From positions 1 through 22,732 of the IMG/VR virus record IMGVR_UViG_3300025137_007654: DNA of 22,732 nt. One strand, written 5' to 3'. A program made the translations under genes and the position numbers. The stretch is from a virus. The notes under the pieces are model-generated. The model worked only from the letters and a program-made list of their open reading frames with translations. It ran no database searches and was not told the DNA's origin. This document shows positions 1 through 6,802 of the stretch, piece by piece (positions within the stretch are counted from its first letter, which is position 1; each line of letters starts with the position of its first letter).

Positions 1-230
1 AGTTGATTACCATCATTAAACTGAAACAAATACTCGTCTTTAAAGGGGGTATTTTCAAAGCAAGTAATAAACACAGAAGAGCCTTTAGGATCTACTAATA
101 CAGTCCACTTTCGTGGATCAGAATCGCTATATTTATCGAAGATTCTAAGAGTAACAAAATCGTTATCTTTTAATCGTTTAATAAAATATCCCGGCGTCTT
201 AAGTTTGTTCTTTTTTTGTTGATTAATCAT
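1..230 (-). CDS. Hypothetical protein, 3' part beyond the window edge
   Basis: The N-terminal 76 codons of a gene that runs off the left edge. The ATG at 230-228 shares a base with the TAA of the sliding-clamp gene (TAATG), so it is probably translationally coupled to it. The visible protein begins MINQQKKNKLKTPGYFIKRL and includes DPRKWTVLVDPKGSSVFITC, a mixed beta pattern with a lysine-rich start. It is not the start of the clamp loader gp44 (no AAA motifs), which follows gp45 in T4. I do not recognise the family; it resembles conserved hypothetical proteins of marine T4-like phages, from memory only. Position argues for a replication or transcription accessory role. Confidence 0.7.
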   Translation of the reverse strand, partial: MINQQKKNKLKTPGYFIKRLKDNDFVTLRIFDKYSDSDPRKWTVLVDPKGSSVFITCFENTPFKDEYLFQFNDGNQ

Positions 231-952
231 TATTGTGTTAAAGCTGAAATTATATACCTTAATTTAATATTATTTTCCTCAATATCAAATACTACTACAC
301 CGTATTCAGTATTAATTTTTACTCGAATCTCATCATTTAATAGAGACAGTAATCTCAGATTATCTAAATTTAAAGCAATAGGCTCGAGCTTGAAGTCAGC
401 TTTACCTAGACTTAAAGTAAAGTTATCAGTATTATGCCTAGCCCTATCTGTAAGTTCACCCATTAGCGATTCACCGTCAGTATAAAAATAGATCTTATTA
501 GTCTCACTTGCAAAGGTACTACCTTTAAACAATCTTTGAATAGTAGCTTTATTTAAATTAAACTCAACATCAAACTTAAATCCGTTAATCTTTTCTAAAT
601 TAATATTAGGCTTAGTTATAAAACCTTCTTCATATAGATGATATTTAAACTTAACCCCGTTACCGCTATATTCAAGATTATTAGAATTAATATCTATCTC
701 TAAAGACTCTTCTTCAATAGTATCAAGTACATGCCTTAGTTTCTTAACATCAGGTATATTAAGACTAGTATTAAACTGAAAGTCAGATTTATATTCACTA
801 TGCAAGATTAACGTACTATCTAAACTAGATACTAAACTGACTAACTTATCATCCTTAACATCAAAGATAATACCAGTATCGTTAATCTTAGAAACTGTAT
901 CTAGATATTTTAGATACTCGCTTTTACTTTTTACTTTTAGCGTTCTTACCAT
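230..952 (-). CDS. 45: Sliding clamp, T4 gp45-like DNA polymerase processivity factor
   Basis: A protein of about 240 residues, close to T4 gp45 (228). The family forms a trimeric ring around DNA that tethers the polymerase and, in T4, activates late promoters through gp55 and gp33. The assignment rests on length, the alternating beta-strand/short-helix pattern of a two-domain clamp (for example GIIFDVKDDKLVSLVSSLDS, then a second domain from about residue 125) and its place downstream of gp32. Sequence similarity to T4 gp45 is low by eye. I chose the ATG at 952-950; a GTG lies directly before it at 955. Either start overlaps the upstream proline-rich gene by about 30 bases in another frame. 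Its stop overlaps the next start (TAATG). Confidence 0.75.
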   Translation of the reverse strand: MVRTLKVKSKSEYLKYLDTVSKINDTGIIFDVKDDKLVSLVSSLDSTLILHSEYKSDFQFNTSLNIPDVKKLRHVLDTIEEESLEIDINSNNLEYSGNGVKFKYHLYEEGFITKPNINLEKINGFKFDVEFNLNKATIQRLFKGSTFASETNKIYFYTDGESLMGELTDRARHNTDNFTLSLGKADFKLEPIALNLDNLRLLSLLNDEIRVKINTEYGVVVFDIEENNIKLRYIISALTQ

Positions 953-1421
953 CACTTAATTTTAACCTAATATCTTTAAGAATCAAATTTTGATCTTTAA
1001 TTAGATCTATAAGCTGATCAATCTTAGCAGGTTCAGAAAAATCAAACTCTACTTGATTAGGATCAACTTCTTCAACTACTGGAGATTGCTCTGTTCTAAT
1101 AACGCGTTGTGCTGCTATTTCTTGAGCTGCTTGCTCCGGTGATACAGTGGTAACTAATGAAGTAGGTGCTTGTTCTCCAGGAGGAAATTCACCAAGATCG
1201 GCTGGCGGCGGCTGCGGCGGCTGCGGCCTAGGCGGCTGACCATTTCTTTGTACAGTTGGTATTCTTGCTGTTTGCTCAAAAGCGCGTTTAGCTACTTCTG
1301 CAGAAGGTTTTAAGTTGGAAGAAGGGCTTACCATCATACCATCAGTTTTATGAGCTTCACCATACGTTTGTCCCATAAACTGCATAACAGCATTTTTCTC
1401 TTCTGGGGTCATTCCATCCAT
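924..1421 (-). CDS. Hypothetical proline-rich linker protein between SSB and clamp genes
   Basis: 165 residues, family not recognised. Three parts are visible: a predicted helical N-terminus (residues 1-55, Met-rich, with TPEEKNAVMQFMGQTYGEA); a proline-rich linker (about 62-86, PPRPQPPQPPPADLGEFPPG); and a charged C-terminus with a helix at about 133-155 followed by a basic tail (KNAKSKK). Residues 123-128 read QVEFDF, like the clamp-binding tail of the phage polymerase (VELFDLF), so it may bind the clamp; this is inference. The start lies 1 base after the gp32 stop and the end overlaps the clamp gene, so all three are probably co-translated. A second ATG at 1412 is possible. The linker DNA is strikingly GC-rich for this genome. 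Confidence 0.75.
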   Translation of the reverse strand: MDGMTPEEKNAVMQFMGQTYGEAHKTDGMMVSPSSNLKPSAEVAKRAFEQTARIPTVQRNGQPPRPQPPQPPPADLGEFPPGEQAPTSLVTTVSPEQAAQEIAAQRVIRTEQSPVVEEVDPNQVEFDFSEPAKIDQLIDLIKDQNLILKDIRLKLSDGKNAKSKK

Positions 1422-1422
1422 A

Positions 1423-2262
1423 TTAAAGGTCTTTCAAAAGTTCGTCAATATCTTCTTCAACAGTATCGTTAGATACTACAACAGGCTCAGGCTCTGACGG
1501 AGTTTCTACTACCGGTACAGGAGCTGAAGTTACAGGAGCAACTTCTTCTTCTTCCGTTCTACAATAATAATGCTCGTTAAGCATTTGCTTAAGTTCGTCA
1601 TAAGACTTAAGAGTAAAGACTTCATTTAGGTCAAAAGCCTTTTCGTAAATACCCTTCTGATCGTCTTCAGATAAGTCAATCTTACCTGCCGAAGTAAATC
1701 TAGAAGAAACATAAGTAGGATAATCACCTTGCTGCTCAACTTTAATCTTAAAGCTAACACCTTCAGGACCTAGATCAAAAATACGAGGACCAAACTCTTC
1801 AGCATCTTCACCTTCGATCGCTTCAGTAATAATCTTATGAAGCTGCTTACCATATCTCAAGATTTTAACATTACCATTATTATCAGGATTAGTAGGATCG
1901 TCTACTACATAAACATTAACTAACCACTTTTCAAGACGACGAACAGCGCTCATCTTTTCTTTTTCCTCTTCACTACCAGTTCTAAGAACCTTAAAACGTT
2001 CTTCAGCGATAGGATCACGCTCACCAAACGTTTGAGGACTTAACGTCTGAACATATTGACCAGTAGCATATGACGTCCATCCATGATTATAGTAATGAAA
2101 GAAAGTCTTACTAGGATCTTTAGCAAAAGGTAAAAGTCTTACCGTATAAGTATTACCCGACTTAGTCGGCATAATCTCGTTAAACTTAGCTGACCCCTTA
2201 CTATCAGAAGTAGCTAACGCATCTTTAATTGATTGGAACATTGAAGTATTAAAAGTACTCAT
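1423..2262 (-). CDS. 32: Single-stranded DNA-binding protein, T4 gp32-like
   Basis: 279 residues (T4 gp32 has 301). It coats ssDNA cooperatively in replication and recombination and recruits helicase loader and UvsY. Matching features: the OB-core block TYTVRLLPFAKDPSKTFF followed by YYNHGW (residues 57-62), the segment NVYVVDDPTNPDNNGNVKIL and YGKQLHKI, and an acidic tail (236-279) ending DIDELLKDL, like the T4 end DLDDLLNDL that recruits partner proteins. Unusual: T4 gp32 binds zinc with one His and three Cys, but here only His60 remains; the expected Cys region (72-90) has no cysteine and the sole Cys is C234. It lies downstream of gp59 as in T4, with its own promoter-like hairpin directly before the ATG. 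Confidence 0.93.
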   Translation of the reverse strand: MSTFNTSMFQSIKDALATSDSKGSAKFNEIMPTKSGNTYTVRLLPFAKDPSKTFFHYYNHGWTSYATGQYVQTLSPQTFGERDPIAEERFKVLRTGSEEEKEKMSAVRRLEKWLVNVYVVDDPTNPDNNGNVKILRYGKQLHKIITEAIEGEDAEEFGPRIFDLGPEGVSFKIKVEQQGDYPTYVSSRFTSAGKIDLSEDDQKGIYEKAFDLNEVFTLKSYDELKQMLNEHYYCRTEEEEVAPVTSAPVPVVETPSEPEPVVVSNDTVEEDIDELLKDL

Positions 2263-2263
2263 A

Positions 2264-2277
2264 CGCTAATTATAGCG
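2264..2277 (-). promoter_or_regulatory. Small inverted repeat abutting the gp32 start codon
   Basis: On the message strand CGCTA-TAAT-TAGCG forms a perfect 5-bp stem with a 4-base loop, ending one base before the gp32 ATG and containing the gp59 stop codon. It also holds the -10 box of the predicted promoter. T4 gp32 represses its own translation through a structured leader, so this could be an equivalent operator; the stem is short and that role is inference. Confidence 0.4.
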
Positions 2278-2296
2278 CCTGACTACTAAACTTCAA
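2269..2296 (-). promoter_or_regulatory. Predicted early/middle promoter of gp32
   Basis: Reading on the minus strand: TTGAAG (2296-2291), 16 bases, TATAAT (2274-2269), then 6 bases to the ATG at 2262. The 16-base spacing is the same as at four other genes in this window. The start point would fall at or next to the start codon. The -35 box lies inside the gp59 gene. Confidence 0.55.
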
Positions 2297-2938
2297 TAGT
2301 CTTTGTTCTATTATTTTAAGACCTTTTTTAGCTTTATGCTTTAACTCCTTTGAACTAAGGAACTTTGCTCTAGTCTGAGCATATAAATCATAAAATTCTG
2401 GAATGATCCAAGTTAATGTTCCGGTGCATTCCTTTATAACTGAATCAACACTAAGAGCGTGAATAAGGTAAAAATTAATTTTATGATTTTTCAAATGGGT
2501 AAAAATTATAGGTATAGAGTTAGGTGTATCAACGTTGGAATAATTTTTATACTGCGCTAAAGTTATTTTTTCCTCTTCGCAATAATCGTAAATAAATTTT
2601 AAGCATTCTTTTAATGTACTAATACATTCATCACTATCAGGATTCTGTACCTCTTTATCTCTACAGTAGAGAGAATAGCATTTTATAGCTTTTCTTGTAT
2701 TAAAGAATGATAAATCAAAGTAATTATCCGGACCGTACACTTTATACGGGGCTATAAAAAAATCACTATAGTTAATATGACTGTATTTCGATAAGAGTAA
2801 GTTTAATTTTTTGAGGCTTACTTCATCTTTACTTTCCAATTTATCAAAATTTTGTCTCAATCTTACCGGCTTGTTTTTAGCCTTTCGAGAAGCATATAGG
2901 TAGCTATTGTATATGGACTTCTCTTTTTCTGTAATCAT
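2270..2938 (-). CDS. 59: Helicase assembly protein, gp59-like loader of the gp41 helicase
   Basis: 222 residues, against 217 in T4 gp59. gp59 binds forked DNA and gp32-coated ssDNA and loads the hexameric gp41 helicase. The protein is mostly helical and basic. The strongest resemblance is the middle and C-terminal part: paired aromatic helices around RKAIKCYSLYC, then CLKFIYDYCEEEKITLAQYK, then PIIFTHLKNHKINFYLIHAL (about 142-161), which follows the T4 layout of a long helix, a short exposed loop, and a helix with an F-x-x-L-L/H-x-L pattern. The order candidate gp33, gp59, gp32 matches T4. Its ATG overlaps the upstream stop by 4 bases (ATGA). Identity is low by eye, so profile comparison would be the test. 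Confidence 0.72.
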   Translation of the reverse strand: MITEKEKSIYNSYLYASRKAKNKPVRLRQNFDKLESKDEVSLKKLNLLLSKYSHINYSDFFIAPYKVYGPDNYFDLSFFNTRKAIKCYSLYCRDKEVQNPDSDECISTLKECLKFIYDYCEEEKITLAQYKNYSNVDTPNSIPIIFTHLKNHKINFYLIHALSVDSVIKECTGTLTWIIPEFYDLYAQTRAKFLSSKELKHKAKKGLKIIEQRLLKFSSQAL

Positions 2939-3231
2939 AAATCTATATCTGTATGGGAATTAAGGAACTTAGTAATATATTTTGACTTAGTAATGGATGG
3001 TTCGAAGTCTATAAATAGTTTAACTACATCAAAGTTAGTTTCAATGGTTAAAAGTTCCTTTAAAATATTTCGTACCTTTTCTTCTTGTAATACAAGGATA
3101 AAGATGTTTTGTAATGATAGCTTTTTTCCTTTTAATTGAGAGCAGAAAGTACAAAAGCATAAAAGTAGGTGTTCAGTTTCATCCTTTATAAGGGTGCTCG
3201 AAGGTGCTAGGTTAATATTTTTATTCAACAT
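2935..3231 (-). CDS. Small protein at the gp33 position (late transcription co-activator candidate)
   Basis: 98 residues. T4 gp33 (112 residues) bridges RNA polymerase and the sliding clamp at late promoters; its last residues (LDFLL) bind the clamp. Here the protein is mainly helical (about 20-75) and ends SHTDIDL, a short acidic-hydrophobic tail that could do the same job. The main support is position: directly upstream of gp59 and gp32, as in T4. The central part LLLCFCTFCSQLKGKKLSLQ has no clear match that I know, so the name is left blank. It overlaps the DHH gene by 7 bases and gp59 by 4, which indicates an operon. Confidence 0.7.
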   Translation of the reverse strand: MLNKNINLAPSSTLIKDETEHLLLCFCTFCSQLKGKKLSLQNIFILVLQEEKVRNILKELLTIETNFDVVKLFIDFEPSITKSKYITKFLNSHTDIDL

Positions 3232-4094
3232 GGTGTAAATTGCTTAGTTAGTGCTGCAAACTTATTTGTTAATTTACCTCCTGCTGATGCTGAGTGTCCT
3301 CCACCATCACATAATTTTTTAGCTAGTAAACTTACATCAACATTGCAGTCTTTTGATTTTCGAAATGATACGGTTTTTGCTTTAGTATTTACAATAACAC
3401 TAATATCAGCATTATATTTACTAAGTAAGAAGTGAGCTAATTCTCCTACAGCATAATCACCAAATGAGGCAATAACATTATAATCCTTTATTTTACCTTT
3501 AAATATATTGTTACTACTGATTTGTTCTTTAAATTTCTTAAAGAATAGCTTTATAGAGTTTTTTTGCTCGATAGTGTATGTGTCAAAGCCGTTATAAAAA
3601 TTACTAATGAAGTTTTCTGTTTTAGGTGAGTTTAAATTATAATATACTGCATTCAGTTTTAAAGACTCGTTATTAGACTTATACCAATCATACCCATGTA
3701 TTAAATCTAACAGCTTTAATTGCGCAGGAGTAAGATTTAAATGACTTTTAAATTTATCCTTTATAAGATTTACTACCGAAAAATAACTATCATCAATTAT
3801 TACTTTCGATTTACTGTATAAGTTTTTATACTTACTATGATTTTTGTGACCATCAATAACTACAACATTATCTCTATCAACAAGTTTAATTTGATCTTCA
3901 TTTAGATCTAAATCAACAATAAAGATTCTATCATAGTGGTCTAATGTATCTAACGCACCTTTAAATCGACCTGTAAATGTAGATTCTGTAACATCGTTAA
4001 TATTAAACGTTTCAGAATTCTTATATAACCACTTCAATAATAGAGCTCCACCTGCTCCATGTAGATCTGTATCTGTCCATACCTGGATATTCAC
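3225..4094 (-). CDS. DHH/DHHA1-family phosphoesterase
   Basis: 289 residues with the two-domain layout of RecJ/NrnA-type enzymes, which hydrolyse short oligonucleotides or ssDNA using metal ions. Motif I is DTDLHGAGG (D8, D10), motif II is IVDLDL (D61), the DHH motif is IDGHKNH (D81, H83, H86), and another Asp is in HGYDWYK (D136). The C-terminal DHHA1 domain shows CDGGGHSASAGG (262-273), the substrate-binding loop. Differences from the usual form: Thr instead of His just before the first Asp pair, and DGH instead of DHH. The start is GTG at 4094, six bases after a late-type promoter box. Sitting between gp41 and gp33/gp59, it may recycle oligonucleotides or process ends in replication; NrnA-like cyclic dinucleotide hydrolysis is another option. 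Confidence 0.85.
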   Translation of the reverse strand: MNIQVWTDTDLHGAGGALLLKWLYKNSETFNINDVTESTFTGRFKGALDTLDHYDRIFIVDLDLNEDQIKLVDRDNVVVIDGHKNHSKYKNLYSKSKVIIDDSYFSVVNLIKDKFKSHLNLTPAQLKLLDLIHGYDWYKSNNESLKLNAVYYNLNSPKTENFISNFYNGFDTYTIEQKNSIKLFFKKFKEQISSNNIFKGKIKDYNVIASFGDYAVGELAHFLLSKYNADISVIVNTKAKTVSFRKSKDCNVDVSLLAKKLCDGGGHSASAGGKLTNKFAALTKQFTPC

Positions 4095-4100
4095 TAGGTA

Positions 4101-4108
4101 TATTTATA
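4101..4108 (-). promoter_or_regulatory. Late-type promoter box before the DHH phosphoesterase gene
   Basis: The minus strand reads TATAAATA, the T4 late -10 consensus, then six bases, then the GTG start at 4094. The predicted start point is about 4095, so the message would be leaderless or have a one-base leader. It is the only full late box seen on the minus strand directly before a gene, and would give gp33, gp59 and gp32 late expression too. Confidence 0.55.
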
Positions 4109-4117
4109 AAAAGTTCC

Positions 4118-5425
4118 TTATTGTGCAAGTCCTACCAAAGCATTGAGGGTTTCGTTACCATCATCTTCAAACTCTACATCATCAGCTTCTTCAATAGATA
4201 AAGTACTATAGTCAATTCTCATAGCTTGAGTAGTACCTCTAGGACCATAACGATTTTTCATCATACCTAGTCTAATAATACCTAATTCTCTATCTTCTTC
4301 GTTCTGATAAATAGATACAATTACATCAGCAGTAGCAGCTAATCCAATAGACTCAGATATAGTAGCTAAGTCAGGATTTTCGGTATCAAAGCCAGATCTA
4401 TTTAACTGAGTAGCCGATATAATAGGACATTCAAAGATATAACTCATAGCACGAACTTGCTCGGTAACATGCTTAATACGTTCATAGGAATTATTACCCA
4501 TAGTAGAATGCATTAAGTTAAGATAATCCAAAACAATCGCATCTAACTTAATACCTTTATCTTGAAACTTCTTTACAAAGCCTTTTAACTGACTCGGAGT
4601 AATAGTCGACGGAGGAAATTCTTTAATAAAGAGCTTACCTTCTTCACTTTTAACTGCTTGCCTAATAGAAGGAGTATTAGTAGCTAGCTCCTTCATAGGA
4701 ATTTTAGTTACGTTAGTACAAAGTCTACGAGCATAAAGTAATTCAGACATTTCTAAAGTTACCACTAAAACATTCTTACCTTGTTGAGCTATATTAGTAG
4801 CAATATTACCTAAGAAGATAGACTTACCAATATTAGTTTCACCAGCAAATACGTATAGAGATTTACCAGCTTCTAGAAAACCTCCACCCAACGTCTCATC
4901 TAACCATTCCCAATTACTAGGTACATGACGCTCATCTGAATTAATATCATCGATAAGTACATCGATATCACTATACAGATCTAAACCTAAGTCAGTTACT
5001 AGATTAATATTACAAGACTTTTCAAACTTATCTAATACAACCGAAGTATCTACTTTACCACTCGATACATCTTCAGCTACATTAAGCATAGTATGATATA
5101 CAGCCTTCTCTTTAAGAAATTGCTCAGTGTTATCATACAACTCATCTTTATCTAAGTTTTTATCTATATCGTTAAAAGAAGTAACTAACTCTTTAAACGA
5201 TTGCTTCTGCTCATCACTAACAAGATGAGATTTTATCTCTGTAGCAGTAGGTAGCTTATTACGCTTTTCGGAAAAGTCTTTAATAATAGTAAAGATACTA
5301 GCAATCGCTTTACTCTTAAAAAATTCAGGCTGTACAAAATCAGCTACAGAAGCTAGGTAAGTCCCATCAGTAAGAGACTTATACATTAAGACATTTTCGA
5401 AATAATCTAAGTCTAATTTACTCAC
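4118..5425 (-). CDS. 41: Replicative DNA helicase, T4 gp41-like (DnaB family)
   Basis: 435 residues (T4 gp41 has 475). This is the hexameric 5'-3' helicase of the replication fork. The N-terminal helical domain covers about 1-150; the RecA-like motor follows, with Walker A GETNIGKS (195-202), the catalytic Glu in TLEMSE (E225), Walker B AIVLDYLNLM (D300), the DnaB H3 segment SATQLNRSG (347-355) and an arginine-rich KNRYGPRG near 391. The tail is acidic. The start is GTG at 5425; no Shine-Dalgarno is visible, but a weak promoter lies 6 bases upstream. The primase partner gp61 is not in this window. Confidence 0.95.
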   Translation of the reverse strand: MSKLDLDYFENVLMYKSLTDGTYLASVADFVQPEFFKSKAIASIFTIIKDFSEKRNKLPTATEIKSHLVSDEQKQSFKELVTSFNDIDKNLDKDELYDNTEQFLKEKAVYHTMLNVAEDVSSGKVDTSVVLDKFEKSCNINLVTDLGLDLYSDIDVLIDDINSDERHVPSNWEWLDETLGGGFLEAGKSLYVFAGETNIGKSIFLGNIATNIAQQGKNVLVVTLEMSELLYARRLCTNVTKIPMKELATNTPSIRQAVKSEEGKLFIKEFPPSTITPSQLKGFVKKFQDKGIKLDAIVLDYLNLMHSTMGNNSYERIKHVTEQVRAMSYIFECPIISATQLNRSGFDTENPDLATISESIGLAATADVIVSIYQNEEDRELGIIRLGMMKNRYGPRGTTQAMRIDYSTLSIEEADDVEFEDDGNETLNALVGLAQ

Positions 5426-5431
5426 AATAAT

Positions 5432-5459
5432 ATGATATATTCAATTATTTCGTTTTCCA
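5432..5459 (-). promoter_or_regulatory. Possible weak promoter of gp41
   Basis: TGGAAA (5459-5454), 16 bases, TATCAT (5437-5432), then 6 bases to the GTG start. The boxes are four and five matches out of six to the sigma-70 consensus. The geometry equals the better promoters in this window, which is the main reason for listing it. Confidence 0.3.
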
Positions 5460-6101
5460 CTTATTCAAAAACCACTCTTGACCTTTGATAAACTCCTCAT
5501 TAAAGGACTCTAAACCAGGTGAGTTATGTGTAACTAAAATATCACCTACTCCTACTTTAAAACCAGCTTTATTACATTGCATTGAATAATCTAAATCGTA
5601 GAAATGCCATTTAGATGGGCATGATTCATCAAATCTTATTTTTTGAAATACCTTTCTTTTGATAGCCATAAAAACCCCATCAATTATGACTGCTCTATTA
5701 GGGTAAGTTCCAAATGGAGTCATACGCTTTTTACCTTTATTATCTAAATGAGCTACTGCGCCATGTAAATTAGGCGAACCAAATCCTCCACCCATTAAAT
5801 GCCATAACGCGGGTGGTTTTAAATTAACTTCTTTGGAACCAGCGCAGCCTACTACATCATATTTGTTAAATAGTTCCTTTAATTTATCTTCTGTAAAATT
5901 TTCTAAGATAACATCATCGTGAACTAATACTAAGCTTTCAACATTTTCCTGGATTGCGAAGTCAATTGCTTTATTATATACTTTATGAAGGGATTCTTTA
6001 TTATTTTGTTTAAAAACAACAGTAGAATTTTCACTTGTCTTCCAAAGTAGTGTATCTATATCTTTACCTGCAGTAGCTGAAAATATCATGTTATAAATCA
6101 T
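5445..6101 (-). CDS. Glycosyltransferase-like protein (GT-A fold, family 2-like)
   Basis: 218 residues. The N-terminal part lacks a signal peptide. VLVHDDVIL (58-66) resembles the sugar-nucleotide/metal motif of small GT2-like enzymes (HDDV), DGVFMAIKRKVF (141-152) resembles the acceptor-side segment, and WHFYDLDYSMQCNKAGFKV (165-183) followed by THNSPG (191-196, H192) resembles the C-terminal catalytic part with an ED/DxD-like Asp and a conserved His. The acceptor is unknown; it could be phage DNA, a virion protein or host surface glycan. The ATG overlaps the stop of the amidotransferase gene by 4 bases (ATGA), so the two are likely translated together. A second in-frame Met at residue 5 is an alternative start. 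Confidence 0.8.
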   Translation of the reverse strand: MIYNMIFSATAGKDIDTLLWKTSENSTVVFKQNNKESLHKVYNKAIDFAIQENVESLVLVHDDVILENFTEDKLKELFNKYDVVGCAGSKEVNLKPPALWHLMGGGFGSPNLHGAVAHLDNKGKKRMTPFGTYPNRAVIIDGVFMAIKRKVFQKIRFDESCPSKWHFYDLDYSMQCNKAGFKVGVGDILVTHNSPGLESFNEEFIKGQEWFLNKWKTK

Positions 6102-6769
6102 ATGAATGAAAAGGGTGAATCGTGCTTAAACGTACACATCTTATTCCATCTACGAGTCTTCATATTAAGCTTCATTATCACCCCTTCCGGGAGTTCCTTT
6201 AATCCCTCTCCATTTAGAGTTGAGTAGTCACCGTTATTATTATAATGAAGTACTGAACCGGATCTTGCTATAAACACTTCATTAGTACTACAACAAACTA
6301 TACTTAAAGCAAAAGTTCCAGATAAACATTCTAGAGTATCTTTAACTATCTTTTTAGTATTAATAGTTAGTTTATCTTTCTTATATTCAGCTTGCGTAAA
6401 AAACTCTAAAAGATTTACTATAGTATCAGTATCAACACTGGAGTATAAACTATATATTTTATTAAGCTTTTTATGATTGGTAAGAACACCATTATGGCTC
6501 ACCAACCAGGTTAAAGTCTCAAATGGATGTGAGGAACTATAGTTCCAAACTCTTACAGATGAAGTAGGTGCTTGTACATGACCTAGATAATAAAAGGTAT
6601 CAGGTTGATGAGTATACTTATCAAAATCTATATCACCTTTTTTCTTCTTAATATATTGATCATCGTCTGATAGACTTACAATACTGCTTGCAAAATTACC
6701 TCTTTGTTTATTAGCTTCATACAAAACTTCAAACATAGAAGTATTAAAAGAACCAAAGATAGCACACAT
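6098..6769 (-). CDS. Class II glutamine amidotransferase-like protein (stand-alone Ntn domain)
   Basis: 223 residues, the size of one glutaminase domain with no synthase domain attached. Such domains release ammonia from glutamine using the N-terminal cysteine. Visible motifs: Cys2 directly after Met1 (MCAIFGS), R23-G24, GHVQAPTSS (63-71), SHNGVLTNH (91-99), VDTDT (102-106) and LSGTFALSI (149-157). Two deviations: the usual Arg of GHxR is Gln66, and the Asp-rich glutamine-binding site is DTD. Similar proteins with GHxQAPT occur, as I recall, in T4-like cyanophages. The partner enzyme is unknown. Candidates in this window are the coupled glycosyltransferase downstream and QueC, since class II amidotransferase and QueC domains are fused in archaeal Gat-QueC. 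A promoter precedes it. Confidence 0.85.
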   Translation of the reverse strand: MCAIFGSFNTSMFEVLYEANKQRGNFASSIVSLSDDDQYIKKKKGDIDFDKYTHQPDTFYYLGHVQAPTSSVRVWNYSSSHPFETLTWLVSHNGVLTNHKKLNKIYSLYSSVDTDTIVNLLEFFTQAEYKKDKLTINTKKIVKDTLECLSGTFALSIVCCSTNEVFIARSGSVLHYNNNGDYSTLNGEGLKELPEGVIMKLNMKTRRWNKMCTFKHDSPFSFI

Positions 6770-6774
6770 ATACT

Positions 6775-6802
6775 ATTTTAATATATTACAGTTAAATTTC
6801 AA
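6775..6802 (-). promoter_or_regulatory. Predicted early/middle promoter of the amidotransferase gene
   Basis: TTGAAA (6802-6797), 16 bases, TAAAAT (6780-6775), then 5 bases to the ATG at 6769. No Shine-Dalgarno is present. The -35 box overlaps the last codons and stop of the upstream HhH gene. Confidence 0.5.

Noticed and set aside
1-230. Left partial gene as the clamp loader gp44
   Set aside because: Expected next to gp45 in T4, but the visible N-terminus shows no AAA-type sequence.
216-485. Plus-strand open frame opposite the clamp gene
   Set aside because: Antisense shadow of the clamp coding sequence; low-complexity Ser/Leu-rich translation.
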